DNA from: Clostridiales bacterium
Lineage (GTDB): Bacteria > Bacillota > Clostridia > Monoglobales > Firm-18
Direction: 5' to 3'
NCBI GenBank assembly: GCA_031255355.1
Contig: JAIRSR010000201.1
Span: 1-7,943, forward strand
Length of the DNA stretch: 7,943 nucleotides
The notes under the pieces were generated by a model. It was given only the letters and a program-made list of their open reading frames with translations, was not told the DNA's origin and did no database searches. Below, piece after piece: positions 4,844 to 7,943 of this stretch. Both the position numbers and the translations under genes were made by a program. Each line of letters opens with the position of its first letter. Positions within the stretch are counted from its first letter, which is position 1.

Positions 4844-5907
4844 GCGATGTCCCGCAGCCGTTCGTAGGCATACGGAAAAAATTCCCGATAAGCGGCGCAG
4901 TACCTGTTGCGCCCGGGAACGCCGCCGAACGGTTGACGATCCCTCGCGCACCCGCCTCGGCATAGGAAATGCCACTCACATGCCGCGCAGTCCGGCGGGA
5001 TATTTTTTGACGCATCCACAAACCGCGCCGCCTTTTCGCCGTTGGTAATCCTCACCAGCCCGGTTTCGTTGATGTTGCCGAGCCGCCACGCGTCCGAGGC
5101 GTAAAAATCGCACGGATACACGCTTCCGTCCGCTTCGATCAGGCAGTACCCGCCGCAGACCCCGCGCGCGGCGCAACTGTCGGGCGGGAGGTTGAGCAGT
5201 AAGTTGACGTAGCCGTCAAAATTCCGCACACTGACGTAATCGCCGCGCTCGAAGCCGTTGTAGTAGCGGTCAAAGGTCACTTTGAGGAAGTTGGCGTACA
5301 GCGCGGGCGGCGGGGAAAACGCTTCGCCGTCCGAAACGTCTATGCACGGTATGAATTGCAGAAATTGATATTGTTTCAGCGCATCGTAGACCGCGCCGGG
5401 CGCGGCGGCGGTGAGGCGGTTCACCACGCATAGTATGTTGAACTCCGCGTCGTGGCGGCGCAGTAGTTTCGCGGCGGCGCGTACCCGCGCGTATGTACCG
5501 CGCCCCGAAGCGTCAGGGCGAAGCGCGTCGTGGGTGTCGGCGTTGCCGTCCATAGACAACCCCACAAGGAAGCCGTTTTCCGCGAAAAACGCCGCGAATT
5601 CCTCCGTCACGCCAAGGCCGTTTGTTTGAATGGCGTTGGTGACGTGTACGTCGCGCTTGCGGTACGCGCGTTGCAGTTGAATGACTTTTTTGTAAAACTC
5701 TATCCCCGCGAGGGTAGGCTCGCCGCCTTGAAAGGCGAACGCGCAGGAATCCTCCGCGAACGCAAGCGATTTGCGGACGATATTTTCCAGCGTTTCATCA
5801 GACATCACGCAATCGCGTCCTTTTGAAACCTCCGCGTAAAAACAGTAGCGGCAGCGCATGTCACACGCGCCCGATACGGGTTTGATCAACAGTGAAACAG
5901 GGGGCAT
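4825..5907 (-). CDS. radical SAM/SPASM enzyme, anaerobic sulfatase-maturase (anSME) homologue
   Basis: 360 residues. Anaerobic sulfatase maturases oxidise an active-site Cys or Ser of sulfatases to C-alpha-formylglycine using S-adenosylmethionine and three [4Fe-4S] clusters. The N-terminus (MPPVSLLIKP) matches the clostridial enzymes I remember. The radical SAM cluster motif is C15-x3-C19-x2-C22, followed by FQGGEPTLAG (59-68) and LSMDG (117-121). The SPASM region has the two auxiliary-cluster cysteine sets: C245, C251, C266, C307, C310, C316, C320 and C337. D267, in VYPCDFY, corresponds to the proposed catalytic aspartate. All expected residues are present and the length is right, so it should be active. 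The start has GGAGGTGA five bases upstream, and a promoter lies at 5941-5969. No sulfatase is visible, and I saw no C/S-x-P-x-R target motif in the window's other proteins, so the partner must be elsewhere or is a different peptide. Confidence 0.92.
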   Translation of the reverse strand: MPPVSLLIKPVSGACDMRCRYCFYAEVSKGRDCVMSDETLENIVRKSLAFAEDSCAFAFQGGEPTLAGIEFYKKVIQLQRAYRKRDVHVTNAIQTNGLGVTEEFAAFFAENGFLVGLSMDGNADTHDALRPDASGRGTYARVRAAAKLLRRHDAEFNILCVVNRLTAAAPGAVYDALKQYQFLQFIPCIDVSDGEAFSPPPALYANFLKVTFDRYYNGFERGDYVSVRNFDGYVNLLLNLPPDSCAARGVCGGYCLIEADGSVYPCDFYASDAWRLGNINETGLVRITNGEKAARFVDASKNIPPDCAACEWHFLCRGGCARDRQPFGGVPGRNRYCAAYREFFPYAYERLRDIAYMISK

Positions 5908-5940
5908 TCCGTCACCTCCGTCAGTATGCCTTACCCCGTT

Positions 5941-5969
5941 ATCATACTATAAACGCGCCGAAAAATCAA
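5941..5969 (-). promoter_or_regulatory. sigma-A promoter of the radical SAM gene
   Basis: Minus strand: -35 TTGATT (5964-5969), 17-base spacer, -10 TATGAT (5941-5946), then about 33 bases to the ATG. It begins just past the terminator of the preceding gene, so the maturase is its own transcription unit. Confidence 0.65.
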
Positions 5970-5976
5970 GAGGGTT

Positions 5977-6028
5977 AAAAAACAGCAAACGCCCCCGCTC
6001 CTATATAGCCGTTGGGAGGGGGCGTTTG
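5977..6028 (-). terminator. rho-independent terminator of the secreted-protein gene
   Basis: On the minus strand CAAACGCCCCC (6028-6018) pairs with GGGGGCGTTTG (5996-5986), an 11-bp stem extended by a few more pairs, followed after three bases by six T (5982-5977). It lies about 60 bases after the stop at 6090. Confidence 0.88.
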
Positions 6029-6089
6029 ATGCGTGTCATGCCTTAGAGTGCAAACTGTTTTCGCGAAACTTCAGAGGTTGCGGCGCTTG

Positions 6090-6581
6090 TTACCGCGCGG
6101 TATCGGGGGACTCCGTCGCGATTTCCTCCGCGGGCGTTCGTTGGTGTTTCCCCGCAAACGCGCCGCCCTTGTGTCCGCGCGTGCCGTGCTGCCGCCTCCC
6201 GCCTTGTTCCGCTGCGGCGTACACTTGCTCCGCTTGCTCCTGTGTGAGGTCGCCCGCCGCGACTTTCGCGTCCAGACGCGCCTTGAGTCCGGCAAGCATA
6301 TTCGCCCTCATGTCCGCCTTTTCCTCGTCCGTAAACACGCTGTCATGCCGCGCAAAGCCCTCCGCGTTGTCCCGCATTGCTTGGAATTTCGCGGCGCGGT
6401 TCGCGTCCATTTGCGCCTTTTCCTCGTCCGTCAGGGCGCGGAACTCTTTCGGCGCACGATCAGCGAACGCCGCGTTCCCGGCGTTATGACCGCCGTGTCC
6501 GTCCGCGAATGCCGCGACGGACGTAAGCGCCAATATGCCCGTAAGACCCAGACCCATTAGTGTTGCCGATTTACTTTTCAT
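6090..6581 (-). CDS. small secreted helical repeat protein of unknown function
   Basis: 163 residues. A Sec signal peptide is clear: MKSKSATLMGLGLTGILALT, cleavage likely after AFA (residue 26). The mature protein starts with a His/Gly stretch DGHGGHNAG. Helical repeats begin LTDEEKAQMDAN (50-61), FTDEEKADMRAN (83-94, exactly 33 residues on) and a weaker LTQEQAEQVYAA (112-123); the tail is basic and Gly/His-rich (RRQHGTRGHKGG). LTxEx(A/Q) helices recall the LTxxQ motif of periplasmic CpxP/Spy chaperones and small secreted Bacillota proteins such as the DUF2680 group, but I cannot assign a family. GGGGAGGG lies 8 bases before the ATG. It follows the histidine kinase gene by 73 bases but has its own promoter and terminator. 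It is a plausible output, or sensing partner, of that kinase. A long frame on the opposite strand is a composition artefact. Confidence 0.85.
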   Translation of the reverse strand: MKSKSATLMGLGLTGILALTSVAAFADGHGGHNAGNAAFADRAPKEFRALTDEEKAQMDANRAAKFQAMRDNAEGFARHDSVFTDEEKADMRANMLAGLKARLDAKVAAGDLTQEQAEQVYAAAEQGGRRQHGTRGHKGGAFAGKHQRTPAEEIATESPDTAR

Positions 6582-6604
6582 GATTTTCCCTCCCCTCTGC
6601 TTTT

Positions 6605-6637
6605 ATTATACCGCGCGAATGTGTAAATTTTGTGACA
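6605..6637 (-). promoter_or_regulatory. promoter of the secreted-protein gene with candidate response-regulator site
   Basis: On the minus strand a perfect -10 TATAAT (6605-6610) has no acceptable -35 at 17 bases (ACAAAA). Instead a direct repeat lies there: TGTG at 6620-6623 and 6631-6634 on the plus strand (CACA on the minus strand), 11 bases apart and embedded in similar flanks. One-turn spacing over a weak -35 is typical of OmpR-family activators. The kinase gene ends 18 bases further up, making its cognate regulator the natural candidate. Confidence 0.55.
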
Positions 6638-6654
6638 ATATTATGAATAAATTA

Positions 6655-7943
6655 TCAACTATCCAACTCGATATAAAACACCACGCCGCCGTCCACATTT
6701 TCCGCGCCGTAGGGCTTGCCGAGCGCTTTCATCACGGCGGACACCACCGCCAAGCCGATACCGCTCCCGCCGTATTCCCGCGAACGCGCCTTATCCGTCT
6801 TATAAAAACTACGCCAAATTTTATCCAGCTCCTCCTCCGGAATCCGCTGCCCGGTGTTGAACACGGAAATCCGCGTGGTTTTGCCGTCCCCGGTGATTTC
6901 AAACGCTATCGTTTTATCGCCGTCCGCGTGGTTCAGCGCGTTGGAAAGATAATTGCTCAAAACGTTCTCGATGAGGAACTCGTCGCCCCAAACATAGACC
7001 TCCTCCGCAACGTCAAAGAGGACGCGGATCTGCTCCCGCTCGAATATCCTTTGATTTTTCGCGATCAACGCGCGTATCAGCCCGGTGATTTCAAACCTGC
7101 GTATGGTAACCGGGTCCCGCCCCGATTCTATCTGCATGAGGGTGAGCAGTTTTTGAATCATCTTATCCATTTTCGCGCTTTCGTCCAAAATCACGTCACA
7201 GTAATAAGCGCGTCCCGCGCCGTCACCCGCGATATTATCCCGAAGCCCCTCGGCGTAGCCTTGAATCAGCGCGATCGGCGTTTTTAACTCATGGGACACA
7301 TTGCTTAAAAATTCCCGCCGCATTTCGTCGATCCTGTTTTTGATCTCAATATCCTTTTGCAATTGCGCGTTCGCCGTTTTCAGTTCTGAAATCGTCCGTT
7401 CCAGCCGCCGCGACAGGATATTTACGCTGTCCCCCAAGCGGTTGAGTTCGTCCTGCCCCCGCACGTCATATTTGACGTTGAAATTGAGGTGCGCCATTTC
7501 ATTCGCGATTGCGGATAGTTTCAGTATCGGCCTTGTGAACCGGCGAGAAATGAAAAACACGCCAAACGCGCCGATCACCAGCGCGATCGACCCCGCCATG
7601 ATAATAAAACGGTTGGAAATATTCACACTTTCGGTAATGGAGTCCATAGGGGAGCGTATGAACAAGGCGTAACCGTTATCCAGCGTCGCCGAAAGGACGA
7701 GGTGGTAGGAACGGAAAAACCTGTCGTAGCCCTTTTGCACGACGCATTTTCCGTCATTGTACAGCACTGTCGCGCCGTTCGCGCCGTCCGTGCCGAAAGG
7801 CGGTTCCGGCGGCAGTTGGCGGGAACGCCGCAGGTTGAGCCTGCTGTACTCGCCTTTCGCGCGGGTGAACACCACCCTGTCGCCGTCGATTACCGCGACA
7901 TTTAGGCTTCCGTTCACGTCCAACCGCTCCAACTCCAACTCAA
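6655..7943 (-). CDS. sensor histidine kinase, HAMP type (5' end beyond window)
   Basis: The frame is open to the right edge, so the true start and first membrane helix are missing; a TTG at 7938 is just a leucine codon within the gene. Counting from that codon, residues 1-109 are an extracytoplasmic sensor segment and about 111-131 a membrane helix (FIIMAGSIALVIGAFGVFFI). A HAMP linker follows at about 131-185 (SRRFTRPILKL), then a coiled coil (185-205). The phosphoacceptor H216 sits in FLSNVSHELKTPI. The ATPase domain shows the N-box NYLSNALNHA (329-338), G1 VFNTGQRIPEE (N361 in place of the usual D) and G2 GGSGIGLAVV (390-399). A membrane kinase of the Bacillota VanS/PhoR-like group; the response regulator gene is expected just outside the window. 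The N at G1 occurs in many active relatives. Signal unknown. Confidence 0.96.
   Translation of the reverse strand, partial: ELELERLDVNGSLNVAVIDGDRVVFTRAKGEYSRLNLRRSRQLPPEPPFGTDGANGATVLYNDGKCVVQKGYDRFFRSYHLVLSATLDNGYALFIRSPMDSITESVNISNRFIIMAGSIALVIGAFGVFFISRRFTRPILKLSAIANEMAHLNFNVKYDVRGQDELNRLGDSVNILSRRLERTISELKTANAQLQKDIEIKNRIDEMRREFLSNVSHELKTPIALIQGYAEGLRDNIAGDGAGRAYYCDVILDESAKMDKMIQKLLTLMQIESGRDPVTIRRFEITGLIRALIAKNQRIFEREQIRVLFDVAEEVYVWGDEFLIENVLSNYLSNALNHADGDKTIAFEITGDGKTTRISVFNTGQRIPEEELDKIWRSFYKTDKARSREYGGSGIGLAVVSAVMKALGKPYGAENVDGGVVFYIELDS

Noticed and set aside
4037..4975. 312-codon minus-strand frame opposite the GH172 gene
   Set aside because: Arginine/valine-rich composition artefact opposite a clear enzyme; it also overlaps the radical SAM gene on the same strand.
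6033..6560. 175-codon plus-strand frame opposite the secreted protein
   Set aside because: The minus-strand gene has a signal peptide, ribosome binding site, promoter and terminator; the plus-strand product is arginine-rich noise.
1..7943. tRNA, rRNA, riboswitch or integrase/transposase genes
   Set aside because: None of the conserved sequences or folds I would expect are visible on either strand.

Overview
The window looks like chromosome of a spore-forming anaerobic member of the Clostridia (Bacillota). Three things support this: a complete cotJABC spore-coat operon, a YtrA-type GntR regulator leading an ABC transporter operon, and an oxygen-sensitive radical SAM enzyme of the anaerobic sulfatase-maturase type. 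Most genes are fairly GC-rich. The stretch from about 940 to 2400 is visibly AT-rich by comparison. The species cannot be named from the sequence.

Layout. Positions 1-932 (minus strand) hold a GntR/YtrA repressor gene followed, with an 8-base overlap, by an ABC-transporter ATPase gene cut by the left edge. They are read from a near-consensus promoter whose -10 lies inside a perfect palindrome, probably the repressor's own operator. Positions 1199-1998 (minus) hold a two-gene unit: a Panacea-domain (DUF4065) protein and, joined through a TAATG stop/start overlap, a 115-residue protein with two predicted membrane helices. This fits a PanA antitoxin with a membrane-acting toxin candidate and is the most novel item in the window. 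Two tandem hairpins lie immediately behind it. Positions 2002-2402 are an AT-rich divergent intergenic region with promoter candidates and three inverted repeats.

Positions 2403-3436 (plus) hold cotJA, cotJB and cotJC with overlapping frames; CotJC keeps the full dimanganese-catalase ligand set. The next gap carries a perfect 16-bp inverted repeat and a good sigma-A promoter. That promoter leads into a DUF2961/GH172-family glycosidase (3761-4843, plus), whose end overlaps the end of a convergent anaerobic sulfatase-maturase homologue (4825-5907, minus).

From 5941 rightwards everything is on the minus strand: the promoter of the maturase, then the rho-independent terminator of a gene for a small secreted helical repeat protein (6090-6581), then a sensor histidine kinase gene cut by the right edge (6655-7943). 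The secreted protein has its own promoter, with a TATAAT -10, a poor -35 and an 11-bp-spaced direct repeat. That suggests control by the response regulator expected to partner the kinase.

Working together: the GntR and ABC genes form an autoregulated transport module. The Panacea pair looks like an independent toxin-antitoxin or defence-type cassette inserted between housekeeping units. CotJABC serve the spore coat. The kinase and secreted protein look like an envelope-sensing circuit. The maturase has no visible sulfatase partner here.
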